Part shown: one piece after another, positions 37,715 through 45,510 of the stretch | Layout of the letters: the number at the start of each line of letters is the position of its first letter | Numbering within the stretch: the stretch's first letter is position 1 | Origin: Gracilibacillus caseinilyticus | Lineage (GTDB): Bacteria > Bacillota > Bacilli > Bacillales > Amphibacillaceae | DNA length: 64,000 nt | Direction: 5' to 3' | Assembly (NCBI RefSeq): GCF_022919115.1 | Contig: NZ_CP095072.1 | Span: 1 to 64,000 of the forward strand | Program-made: the position numbers and the translations under genes | Notes under the pieces: generated by a model | Seen by the model: the letters and a program-made list of their open reading frames with translations, nothing else | The model's database searches: none | Told to the model about the DNA's origin: nothing

Positions 37715-38959
37715 TTAGTTATCTTTCTTTATGGCACGCTCCTTTTTCTTAATTGCCTCCTGATAAATATGGAAAACCTTTTTGATCGCTTTGTTTATTT
37801 TCCAATGTTTTAACGCCCATTCTCTCACGTTTTTCCCTAGATGTTCCCTTAATAACGGATCTTCTAATAATCTTTTCATCTGCTCAAATAAGTGTTGCGA
37901 ATTACCCATTCTTGTGATTAAGCCTGTTTTGCCATCTTGGACCATTTCAGGAAGACCTCCAGCATTACTGGTGATGATCGCTTTCCCTGCCAGTTGTGCC
38001 TCAATAACTGACAACGGTTGATTATCCAATTGACTCGGCAGAACAAAAATATCTGCTAATGATAACAAATATGGAATATCTCGACGATTACCAAAAAAAT
38101 AAACATTCTCTTGTAAACCATATTGCTTCACTTTCTCTTGTAAATCATTCCGATCCGGCCCTTCCCCTACTATCCAGCAAACCCATCCATCATACTCTTT
38201 CTTTAATATTCTTAGCGCCTCAACCAAATCATAGACACCTTTTTTTTCAATAATTCTACCTGTAAACAAAATCAGCTTCTTATCCGCAGGACGCTCAATC
38301 TCCGTTTTTTCCGACATTTTCTGAATGAACGTTTCAATGTCGTAACCATAATGAAGAACTCGAAGTTTATTTTTAGGTATTTGATATTCTTTCATGAATA
38401 TTCTTTTGAGCCAATGATTAGCAACGATTGTATATTCAGCAGCCATTGCCCCTTCCTTTTCCATTTCATCAAAATAACGACAAGCAATTTCAGCTGTAGG
38501 TGATTTAAAAACCCTCGTAACTGCATCTTTCAATTCTTGTGCCGCCGAGCCATGAATACTGGAAACTTGTGGTATCGTATCAGGTCTGATTCGATTTATA
38601 CAAGCACTAGATATGACATCTTGAGTATGGATCAAATCATAATGAGTAATGTCCAGCTTTCGCGCTGCAATTTCATAAATACAGCGTTGCAACTCATAGT
38701 ATCTAACATATTGGTCTTGCTGGATAGCCGAAGATTGCTTCTCACGAATTGCAAATGCTGTCTGTACTTCATCCTGTATTGCATTCTTCTCTATTTGCCT
38801 TTGCTTATTCCATATATGAACGATCGTATTTCCCTCATTGAACCCCATAAGATCCACCTGATGACCCTGTTGTTCATATTGATCTTTTAATTGCATCATA
38901 TAATTCCACACACCACCGACATGCGGAACAGCCCAAAATGTGGCCAATAAGATTTTCAT
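37715..38959 (-). CDS. Glycosyltransferase family 4
   Basis: 414 residues, GT-B fold. N-terminal KILLATFWAVPHVGGVWNYM carries the acceptor-domain glycine loop; the C-terminal donor domain has LILFTGRIIEKKGVYDLVEA, WIVGEGPDRNDLQ and the E-x7-E motif in FVLPSQLDNQPLSVIEAQLA followed by GLPEMVQDGKTGL. It transfers a sugar from a nucleotide donor to a growing glycan in the cytoplasm. AAGGAG precedes the ATG. Transcribed divergently from the SDR at 39214 and part of the polysaccharide region. Donor and acceptor cannot be assigned. Confidence 0.88.
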   Translation of the reverse strand: MKILLATFWAVPHVGGVWNYMMQLKDQYEQQGHQVDLMGFNEGNTIVHIWNKQRQIEKNAIQDEVQTAFAIREKQSSAIQQDQYVRYYELQRCIYEIAARKLDITHYDLIHTQDVISSACINRIRPDTIPQVSSIHGSAAQELKDAVTRVFKSPTAEIACRYFDEMEKEGAMAAEYTIVANHWLKRIFMKEYQIPKNKLRVLHYGYDIETFIQKMSEKTEIERPADKKLILFTGRIIEKKGVYDLVEALRILKKEYDGWVCWIVGEGPDRNDLQEKVKQYGLQENVYFFGNRRDIPYLLSLADIFVLPSQLDNQPLSVIEAQLAGKAIITSNAGGLPEMVQDGKTGLITRMGNSQHLFEQMKRLLEDPLLREHLGKNVREWALKHWKINKAIKKVFHIYQEAIKKKERAIKKDN

Positions 38960-39160
38960 AGCACATCTCCTTAAATCTCTTTAAATTATTCTCCCTCTTC
39001 AATCTTATGCGAATTCGTCCATAATTGTTTGGATAGAAATCCTTTTTACTCTGTTGTAATGCCTGTTTATCGATGAACGTATTTATCTGCCTACAGCAAT
39101 AACGGTCATCCAGCATATAATAGCACTACACAAAGTGATCGACTAAATGGAGGCCTGAAG

Positions 39161-39223
39161 ATGAAACTAACCAATATAACGCATCAGCTGCAAATACCAG
39201 CAGATCACGAAAATTGGATTTGA
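39161..39223 (+). CDS. Possible 20-codon leader peptide overlapping the next SDR gene
   Basis: ATG 39161 has GGAGG 8 bases upstream, the best ribosome site in this gap, and reads MKLTNITHQLQIPADHENWI before TGA. The stop overlaps the start region of the SDR gene (TTG 39214 or GTG 39229), which has no ribosome site of its own. Translation of this peptide may therefore deliver ribosomes to the SDR. Alternatively it is the true N-terminus separated by a frameshift. Confidence 0.45.
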   Translation: MKLTNITHQLQIPADHENWI

Positions 39224-40134
39224 TTGCAGTGTCCAATAATAAGAAGTTGCTTATTACCGGAGCTAACGGTTTCACCGGACAGCACGCCTGTAGTTATTTT
39301 CATAAAAAAGGGTTTGACATAACTGCTGTTTCCCATTCAACGAGTAAACAAGAAAATCAAATTAGCTGGGTCAGGTGTAATCTCACTGAACAGGATCAGG
39401 TAAAACATTTAATAAATAGTACGAAGCCAGATTACGTATTACATTTAGCTGGACAAAATGATGTTAGTCACTCCTGGAAAAAACCAGTCCAATCGATAGA
39501 AACCAATATGCTTGCTACCTTATATCTATTGGAGGCGATTCGAGAAGTCGTTCCATTATGCCGAATTGTTGTCGTTGGATCAACGCTGCAGTTTAATCCT
39601 TTGTCAAAGAGTACGTTAAAACATCCATATGGCTTAAGCAAAACATTGCAAAGTCTGGTTGCACAGTCATGGGTACCGTTGTACAACATGGAAATTATTA
39701 TTGCTAATCCTACCAACTTGATCGGACCAGGTCCTTCTAATGGAGTCTGTTCCATTATCGCGGAAAATCTAGCAAAAACGGAAAGTATGAACACCCCATC
39801 CCCACTCGAAATCAATTTACAAGCACAACGCGATTTTCTCGATGTTCGTGATGCGATTACGGCATATCATCTCTTACTGCTAAAAGGATCTGCTGGTGAA
39901 ATATACAATGTCACAACTGGCAAAAATCGAACTCTTGGTGAAATTGTGAAACACTTTCAATCAATGTCCAGCAGTGATTTTCATGTTGGTTCAAAGACTA
40001 CGAATCAAGCAGACATTCAACCAGTGGTAAATCCTGCTCGTTTACATGAACTAGGTTGGGAACCCACCATATCACTCAAAACATCATTATCAGATACACT
40101 TCATTATTACCGGAGACGGAACTCATCAGCGTAA
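39214..40134 (+). CDS. NAD-dependent epimerase/dehydratase (GDP-mannose 4,6-dehydratase-like SDR)
   Basis: 306 residues from TTG 39214, or 301 from GTG 39229. LLITGANGFTGQHACSYFHK is the Rossmann loop, PDYVLHLAGQNDVSHSWKKP and YGLSKTLQSL (YxxxK) follow, and NPTNLIGPGPSNG resembles GMD/RMD-type enzymes (GDP-6-deoxy-lyxo-hexulose reductase group). The C-terminal RDFLDVRDAITAYHLLLLKG is the substrate-binding helix of the same group. It modifies a nucleotide sugar for the neighbouring transferases. Start assignment is uncertain because of the overlapping small frame just upstream. Confidence 0.8.
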   Translation: MDLIAVSNNKKLLITGANGFTGQHACSYFHKKGFDITAVSHSTSKQENQISWVRCNLTEQDQVKHLINSTKPDYVLHLAGQNDVSHSWKKPVQSIETNMLATLYLLEAIREVVPLCRIVVVGSTLQFNPLSKSTLKHPYGLSKTLQSLVAQSWVPLYNMEIIIANPTNLIGPGPSNGVCSIIAENLAKTESMNTPSPLEINLQAQRDFLDVRDAITAYHLLLLKGSAGEIYNVTTGKNRTLGEIVKHFQSMSSSDFHVGSKTTNQADIQPVVNPARLHELGWEPTISLKTSLSDTLHYYRRRNSSA

Positions 40135-40177
40135 TTTGATAATGACAAATACACGGATATTTTAAGGAGGGGTATAG

Positions 40178-40888
40178 ATGAACCCTAAAGTAACGATTGT
40201 AATGCCGTTTTACAACTGTTCCTATGTGGATCAGGCAATTGAGAGTGCACTGGCACAAACCTATGATAACGTAGAGATCATTGTAGTTGATGACGGATCT
40301 ACTTCTTATACGGAAAAAATAAAACCCTATATGAACCAATTAACATATATCAGGAAAGAAAATGGTGGTACAGCTACCGCTTTAAATCGAGGTATACAAG
40401 AAGCCACTGGAGATTATCTTGTATGGCTTAGTTCTGATGATGTGTTTTATCCAGAAAAAGTTGCTAAACAAATGACATTTACTCAAGACAATAAGGCATT
40501 AATCAGCTTCACTAATTTTGATATTATTGACAACGAAAACAATGTAACCATGAAATGGGGAGGGTATCGATTAAAGGATGACGCCGAATTTTACAAACGA
40601 TTTTTGCTGACGAATATTGTGAACGGATGTACAGTTATGATAAAAAAAGATTTGTTCGATCAATTCGGATTATTTAAGCCAGAGTATCGCTACACACAGG
40701 ATTACGAAATGTGGTATCGATTAATCGTGAAAGGATATAAATTTCATTACTTAGATGAAGTGCTTACTAATTTCCGCAGACACGAAGAGTCCGGTACAAA
40801 TAAACACTTACCTGAGCTTTACAAAGAAATGCATAAAATTGAACAAATTTATCGTCCACAATTATTAAAATTATTTAATATTAAATAA
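40178..40888 (+). CDS. Glycosyltransferase family 2
   Basis: 236 residues, GT-A fold. VTIVMPFYNCSYVDQAIESA, the nucleotide-binding IIVVDDGS (Asp38, Asp39) and the metal-binding LSSDD (Asp87, Asp88) are in place, followed by the acceptor-side segment TQDYEMWYRLIVKGYKFHYL (ED/DY-W motif). Inverting transferase for the local polysaccharide. AAGGAGGGG stands 6 bases before the ATG. It is 43 bases after the SDR and 54 before the sulfotransferase-like gene in the same direction, so the three are likely co-transcribed. Confidence 0.9.
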   Translation: MNPKVTIVMPFYNCSYVDQAIESALAQTYDNVEIIVVDDGSTSYTEKIKPYMNQLTYIRKENGGTATALNRGIQEATGDYLVWLSSDDVFYPEKVAKQMTFTQDNKALISFTNFDIIDNENNVTMKWGGYRLKDDAEFYKRFLLTNIVNGCTVMIKKDLFDQFGLFKPEYRYTQDYEMWYRLIVKGYKFHYLDEVLTNFRRHEESGTNKHLPELYKEMHKIEQIYRPQLLKLFNIK

Positions 40889-40942
40889 CAGAGGAAACAG
40901 ATTGTTTCGATGAGAAATAAATTAGGATAGAGGTGTGATCAA

Positions 40943-41698
40943 TTGCTAGAAAAACAAAAGTATATTGATAAGTTATTGAGCTGGCCACCACCATTATACG
41001 ACGAAGAATTTCCACTAATATTTTTTTGGAGACCAAAAGGAGGCTGTACCTCTTTAATCAAGTGGTATTTTTATCAAATCGGCTTACTTCAAACGGCATT
41101 AGATTATGATCCATGGGTTCATTTATACCGTGAAGAACAATTTTACAGGCAAAAGGATTATAAAGAAAACGTAAGGAAAGAGCTATTAAAAGGAGAGAAA
41201 AAAGTATATAAACTGGTTCGCAATCCATATAGAAGAGCTGTTAGTTCCTTCTTAAGCATGATAGGGAATGAACAGATTCGAGAGAGCGTGTTTCCTGGAG
41301 TCAATACCGGAATTTCCTTTAAGCAATTTTTGCACCAAGTAAAGCGGCTTGGAGTGAGCGGTGATAAAATTGATCTACACATAGCGGAACAATACGAAGA
41401 AGGGGAAGAATATTTTATTGACCGTTATCTAAAACTGGAAGACTTCAACGAACAAATCCCGCTAATTGAAAAGCAATTTAACTTAGCAGTCTCTCCCCTG
41501 TCAGAAATTACTCGTTCACCTCATCACATGAAGCAAAAAATGAAAGAAACGAAGGAGATTCACTTTTCGGATGTTCCCATCACGATTAAGGATCTAGATA
41601 ACATACCGAAATATGATCAATTTTATGACGAAGAAACAGAACATTTAGTTGCTGACTTATATGCGAAAGATTTTAAGAGATTCGGCTATGCTAAATAA
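40943..41698 (+). CDS. Sulfotransferase family 2-like protein (carbohydrate sulfotransferase type)
   Basis: 251 residues, no signal peptide. The 5'-phosphosulfate loop of PAPS-dependent sulfotransferases is recognisable as RPKGGCTSL (residues 30-38, usual form PKxGSTSL/W), and the 3'-phosphate motif as VRNPYRRAVSSF (residues 92-103). These two motifs in this order define the family. If active it would transfer sulfate from PAPS to a sugar hydroxyl; the residue after KGG is Cys rather than Ser/Thr. TTG 40943 follows AGGTG. Co-directional with the GT2 gene and ended by a terminator. No PAPS synthesis genes are in the window. Confidence 0.7.
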   Translation: MLEKQKYIDKLLSWPPPLYDEEFPLIFFWRPKGGCTSLIKWYFYQIGLLQTALDYDPWVHLYREEQFYRQKDYKENVRKELLKGEKKVYKLVRNPYRRAVSSFLSMIGNEQIRESVFPGVNTGISFKQFLHQVKRLGVSGDKIDLHIAEQYEEGEEYFIDRYLKLEDFNEQIPLIEKQFNLAVSPLSEITRSPHHMKQKMKETKEIHFSDVPITIKDLDNIPKYDQFYDEETEHLVADLYAKDFKRFGYAK

Positions 41699-41723
41699 GA
41701 TAGAATCAAATAAGATTAAGTAT

Positions 41724-41756
41724 AACAAAACCGGAACATAGCGTCCCGGTTTTGTT
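41724..41756. terminator. Bidirectional terminator between convergent genes
   Basis: Arms AACAAAACCGG / CCGGTTTTGTT around an 11-base loop, placed between the sulfotransferase-like gene and the convergent glycosyltransferase. Confidence 0.85.
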
Positions 41757-42935
41757 TCATTTTACTCCTAAGTCATGCAACATCTTTACAAAGTTTTGTC
41801 CATAGCATTCCGGACTAAAACTTGTTTGCAAATGACTGTCTGCATTTTTAATAATGGCGTTTCTTGATGAATGATTGGACATCAGTTCTTTCGCTTGTTC
41901 CACAGCTTCTGTTACATTTCCTAGTGTATAATATTTTCCAGTCTGATTATGAATAACAGAACTTTTTACTCCGTCAGAATCTGTTGTCAACACTGGACAA
42001 CGGCAGCTCATTGCTTCCAAAATCGATAATGGTGCGCCTTCTACCTTTGAAGTAGAACATAAAAATCCTCCAGAATCACCAATTCTTGAAAAATGCTCCG
42101 CCATTTTTTCATGTGGTACATTCGCATGGATGGTAAGACTGTCTTCTAAACCAAGCTCTTTTATCATGAGATTGAATGCATTCCGCTCTGTTGGTGTGCT
42201 GATCGTAGGATCTTCATACATATACAACTGTATATTGGAATTATACTGAATCATTTCCTTGCCAATCTGCAAGAATTCCCTCCAATTTTTATTATCCTCA
42301 ATACGTCCAATCCAAGCAATAATGGGAGAATTTTTTTCACTTGAAGGTACATAACCAAACTGTTTCGTATCAAATGAGTTGTTAAAATGAAATGTCGGAA
42401 CAGTCGGATAGAATTCGTCTATCAATTCTACTATATGAGGTGTTTTCGGTGTTAAAAAAGCATCAGCGTGCTTCATTACGGTAGGAACAGCCGATTGAAG
42501 CACTGATTTAGCCACACTTTTTGGCCCGTATCCTTGAATTTCTAGAATTATCTTTCCTCGGAATCCTAATGAACGGAAGACTGGCAGGATATCAAAGTCT
42601 GAAGTCACTACTAAAGCACTGTAATTATTCTTTGCAAGGATTTCTTTCAAGTCATTAACATCCTTGGTAATATAAGTTGGAGCACCATGATCATTCACAA
42701 GTTCTCGTCTTTTTTCATAATACAGAAAATGCGGGTTTATATGATGAGATTGAAGTACAGCTGATCTTTGACGATTTAATGTCTCTACTCCCCCGCTTGG
42801 GACATAATATACGAATAATATATTTATGTTCTCAGGTTGGTCGAGTGAAAGAGCTGTTTTCTCGACTAATTCACTGTGTTGGTTTTTCATTTTCTTACCA
42901 CATTCTAATTCCTCATTTGTTTCATCCGAATACAT
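41757..42935 (-). CDS. Glycosyltransferase (GT4-type)
   Basis: About 392 residues. The first 30 are charged and disordered; INILFVYYVPSGGVETLNRQ then starts a GT-B N-domain with its GGVE loop. The donor domain has IIAWIGRIEDNKNWREFLQI and a typical GT4 tail GFLCSTSKVEGAPLSILEAM (E-x7-E) with TGKYYTLGN. ATG 42935 has AAGGGGG 8 bases upstream; the earlier ATG at 42959 does not. Belongs with the polysaccharide cluster; substrate unknown. Confidence 0.85.
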   Translation of the reverse strand: MYSDETNEELECGKKMKNQHSELVEKTALSLDQPENINILFVYYVPSGGVETLNRQRSAVLQSHHINPHFLYYEKRRELVNDHGAPTYITKDVNDLKEILAKNNYSALVVTSDFDILPVFRSLGFRGKIILEIQGYGPKSVAKSVLQSAVPTVMKHADAFLTPKTPHIVELIDEFYPTVPTFHFNNSFDTKQFGYVPSSEKNSPIIAWIGRIEDNKNWREFLQIGKEMIQYNSNIQLYMYEDPTISTPTERNAFNLMIKELGLEDSLTIHANVPHEKMAEHFSRIGDSGGFLCSTSKVEGAPLSILEAMSCRCPVLTTDSDGVKSSVIHNQTGKYYTLGNVTEAVEQAKELMSNHSSRNAIIKNADSHLQTSFSPECYGQNFVKMLHDLGVK

Positions 42936-43215
42936 ACCGTCATCCCCCTTCGTATTCATACTATGTATATGTAAAGTTAGCTGGTAATGTTAACTCTTAA
43001 GGGAAAGAGGAAAAACGAGAAATAGCATGCTCTGATCTTTCATTTTTTCATTCCTTATCTATTAGGGGAAATAGGAATCTGGCTGAAGCAATTTTCTTCA
43101 TTTCATCGAAAGAAATGCACAAAAAAAGAATGTATGTTCGAAGTTTTTTTGTTATAATTGACGTGGATAATGTTCTATTAGGGAGAAGTCGGCTAATCCC
43201 CGTCGAAAGGGGGTG

Positions 43216-43317
43216 ATGCCACTGAGTATGTATGAGAGCTTTATGGTGCTTTTTTCATTTGGCACAATGCTTATCGCACTACTCGCTTTGATTGTTTCGA
43301 TAATCAATAAAAAATAG
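43216..43317 (+). CDS. Small hydrophobic holin-like toxin (type I toxin-antitoxin)
   Basis: At most 33 residues from ATG 43216: a short head (MPLSMYESF) then one membrane helix VLFSFGTMLIALLALIVSII and NKK. Length, YESF-x-LF pattern and Lys end match the putative holin-like toxins of Firmicutes (Fst/TxpA-like behaviour). A near-perfect ribosome site AAAGGGGGTGAT (43207-43218) is present; at the best spacing lies CTG 43222 where relatives have ATG, so the actual start could be CTG 43222 or ATG 43228. A promoter-like TATAAT lies near 43155. The stop codon sits in a stem, and an antisense promoter faces it downstream. Confidence 0.7.
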   Translation: MPLSMYESFMVLFSFGTMLIALLALIVSIINKK

Positions 43318-43357
43318 ACCTCCCTATTTACCCTGACAAGTGACTAGGTGAGGTCTA
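43315..43357 (+). other. Stem-loop that sequesters the toxin stop codon and 3' UTR
   Basis: TAGACCTC (43315-43322) pairs with GAGGTCTA (43350-43357). In type I systems this 3' region is where the antisense RNA pairs with the toxin mRNA. Confidence 0.55.
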
Positions 43358-43445
43358 TCGCGCAAGATAGCCGAACCCTCTCTGGGGGAACCGCTTATCC
43401 GAAAGCCACAGTGTTTGCTGTGGCTTTTATATTTGTGTTGATCTT
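43320..43445 (-). ncRNA. Candidate antisense RNA antitoxin
   Basis: A minus-strand promoter (ATGACA, 17 bases, TATAAT at 43480-43452) would start an RNA near 43445 reading toward and probably into the toxin gene. It would first form the 43403-43428 hairpin and then be complementary to the toxin mRNA 3' end. The RNA's 3' end is not evident. This arrangement of convergent overlapping transcripts is that of TxpA/RatA and relatives. Confidence 0.55.
43403..43428 (+). terminator. Terminator of the toxin transcript
   Basis: AAGCCACAG / CTGTGGCTT stem, 6-base loop, then TTTAT. Confidence 0.8.
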
Positions 43446-43451
43446 ATATTT

Positions 43452-43480
43452 ATTATAACAGTTTGCAGCGAGTTTGTCAT
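43452..43480 (-). promoter_or_regulatory. Sigma-A-type promoter for the antisense RNA
   Basis: Minus-strand -35 ATGACA (5 of 6) and perfect -10 TATAAT separated by 17 bases. No gene starts downstream on this strand before the toxin region. Confidence 0.65.
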
Positions 43481-43684
43481 GAGTATTTGTCTCGCTTTCT
43501 ATAACCCTTACCCTATACGTATCATTCGTTGAAAATTCCCAGCATTCTTATAATTCAAGTAGAATTCGTTTTTGAAAAGATCTAATTCGTGCATTGCTTT
43601 TTGATTTTTTATAGCATTTTTGGTCCATTCCCCACTAGATGGGCATATGCTATTGAGAATCATATTTCCAAAGAGGTGATATTT

Positions 43685-44068
43685 ATGAATGATCCTATAC
43701 AATCATTTCAGCAAGGTTATTTTCGGAACCCATCACATCATGGCGGAGGTGGCACTCATCATGGCCCCCATCACGGTGGTGGGCATGGACCAAATGGACC
43801 TGGATCCCATCACGCCCCAGGACCAAATCACGGAAACGGACATCATCCACATCATCCACCACACAATAATCCCTTTAATCCATTAGGTTTCGCAGCAGGA
43901 GCAGCTACTGGTCTATTACTAGGCACAGCGGCTTCTCCAGGACCATATACAGCACCATATCCTTATCAGTATCAGTACCCATATCCTCCATATCCTCCAT
44001 ATCCTTATTCTGCAGATTATCCAGGTTACCCTTATTATCCGTATCCATATCCAAACTATTACTATTAG
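43685..44068 (+). CDS. His/Gly/Pro/Tyr-rich low-complexity protein, spore coat-like
   Basis: 127 residues. After MNDPIQSFQQGYF comes a 55-residue His-Gly-Pro stretch (HHGGGGTHHGPHHGGGHGPN...), a small hydrophobic glycine-alanine segment (LGFAAGAATGLLLGTAA) and a Tyr-Pro tail of YPY/YPPYP repeats ending NYYY. I do not recognise a family; composition resembles coat or crust proteins that bind metals or become Tyr cross-linked. ATG 43685 has AAAGAGGTGAT 5 bases upstream. CATATGCTA at 43644-43652 fits a SigK -10 (CATANNNTA), though no matching -35 was found. A hairpin follows the stop. Confidence 0.75.
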   Translation: MNDPIQSFQQGYFRNPSHHGGGGTHHGPHHGGGHGPNGPGSHHAPGPNHGNGHHPHHPPHNNPFNPLGFAAGAATGLLLGTAASPGPYTAPYPYQYQYPYPPYPPYPYSADYPGYPYYPYPYPNYYY

Positions 44069-44072
44069 AAAG

Positions 44073-44109
44073 ATTCGGCATTCGCCTCATCTTTTAGCGA
44101 GTGCCGAAT
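44073..44109 (+). terminator. Hairpin after the His-rich gene
   Basis: ATTCGGCA / TGCCGAAT outer stem with a further TTCGC/GCGAG inner pairing; weak T content after it, so termination may be partial. Confidence 0.5.
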
Positions 44110-44183
44110 ATCCACTTATACTTTTGGTGCATTCTAAAGTTTCACCACCTCGATTCTTCATCGTTAGAATCTCTCCTAACGTA

Positions 44184-44208
44184 TGAAAAAAGAGCAAAAA
44201 ACTGCTCA
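44184..44208 (-). terminator. Terminator of the TtuC-like gene
   Basis: On the minus strand GAGCAGTTTTTTGCTC followed by TTTTTTC, about 30 bases after the stop codon. Confidence 0.75.
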
Positions 44209-44239
44209 TTATTGTATAAAGTACTGACACAACAGCATG

Positions 44240-45301
44240 TTATGAATCTGCTAACAGTCTTTTATTTATTTCATCTACCACTTCTTCAGTAGTTTGATTC
44301 CCTCCTAAATCAGGTGTTTTAATTCCAGACGTAATGGTGCTTGCCATAGCGTTGAATAATAGTGTGGCGAGCTCTGGATAACCAATATGATCCAGCATCA
44401 TCTTCGCCGACCAAATTTGTCCGATTGGATTCGCAATCCCTTTACCAACAATATCTGGAGCTGAACCATGAACCGGTTCAAACATGGAAGGATATTTTCC
44501 TTCTAAATTAATGTTAGCAGCTGGGGCAATGCCTATACTTCCCATTATTGCTGCTCCAATGTCTGTCAATATATCTCCAAATAAATTACTTCCAACGATC
44601 ACATCAAAGCTACTCGGCTTTGTTACTAAAAAAGCTGACAATGCATCAATATGCTGTGATTGCTTTTCAAGCTTCGGATAATCTTCGCCTACTTCCGCAA
44701 AGATCTTATCCCAAAATGGCATACTATAAACGATACCGTTAGATTTAGTGGCACTTGTCACTTTTTGATTTCGCTCTTCGGCCAAGGTACATGCAAATCT
44801 GATCGTTCGTTCTACTGCTTTCCTGGTGAATACTGCGTTTTGAATGGTTATTTCATCAGGACCACTGTGCATGGTTCCGCCAATCTCACTATATTCACCT
44901 TCACTATTTTCACGAACAACCATAAAATCAAAATCGTTTGGATTGGCTAAGGGGGATGACACACCTTCTATATATTTTACAGGACGTAAATTTATAACCT
45001 GTTGACACTCTCGCCTAATTTTAATCAATAATCCCCATAAAGAGATATGGTCTGGAACAAGGTTTTGGTCGCCGACAGCGCCTAAAAAAATTTGCTCATG
45101 CTGCTTTAATTCATTGATACCATCCTTTGGCAACATTTCTCCATGTGCTAGATAATAATCACATCCCCACGGAAATTCCGTAAACTGAAAGGTAATACCG
45201 CCATGGATATCTGCTAATACATTTAACAAATCCAGCGATACAGGGACAACCTCTTTTCCAATTCCATCACCGGGAATCACAGCTATGTCATGTGTAACCA
45301 T
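44240..45301 (-). CDS. Tartrate dehydrogenase / D-malate dehydrogenase type (isopropylmalate DH family)
   Basis: 353 residues. IAVIPGDGIGKEVVPVSLDL starts the fold; INLRPVKYIEGVSSPL, the substrate-binding VRENSEGEYSEIGG, the catalytic TKSNGIVYSMPFWD and the metal-binding GSNLFGDILTDIGA with FEPVHGSAPDI are all present. The RPVKYIEGV and ENSEGEY forms are those of TtuC/YcsA (tartrate, D-malate) rather than LeuB. It oxidises and decarboxylates a 2-hydroxy diacid with NAD+ and Mn2+. AGAAGGTG lies 5 bases before ATG 45301; earlier in-frame codons lack a site. It is the last gene in the minus-strand arm of the catabolic cluster. Confidence 0.88.
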   Translation of the reverse strand: MVTHDIAVIPGDGIGKEVVPVSLDLLNVLADIHGGITFQFTEFPWGCDYYLAHGEMLPKDGINELKQHEQIFLGAVGDQNLVPDHISLWGLLIKIRRECQQVINLRPVKYIEGVSSPLANPNDFDFMVVRENSEGEYSEIGGTMHSGPDEITIQNAVFTRKAVERTIRFACTLAEERNQKVTSATKSNGIVYSMPFWDKIFAEVGEDYPKLEKQSQHIDALSAFLVTKPSSFDVIVGSNLFGDILTDIGAAIMGSIGIAPAANINLEGKYPSMFEPVHGSAPDIVGKGIANPIGQIWSAKMMLDHIGYPELATLLFNAMASTITSGIKTPDLGGNQTTEEVVDEINKRLLADS

Positions 45302-45510
45302 AAGGCACCTTCTTTTTTTGTAAAATATGAATAGTTGTAACCGCTCAAGACTCGCCTTATCTTTCTCACGCTCATGAACATTCCACATACATGACGAAAT
45401 ACATTCAACCGGCTATGCGAACACTTAGCGTTTTCGATACATCCACTTAGTTTCACCAAACTCTCCATGTATCCCTCCATCTTCTTCATCATAGCCAAGT
45501 GACATTAAGA

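Noticed and set aside
45283..45498. 71-codon minus-strand frame between gabD-like and ttuC-like genes
   Set aside because: Overlaps the ttuC-like ribosome site, no supporting site or similarity.
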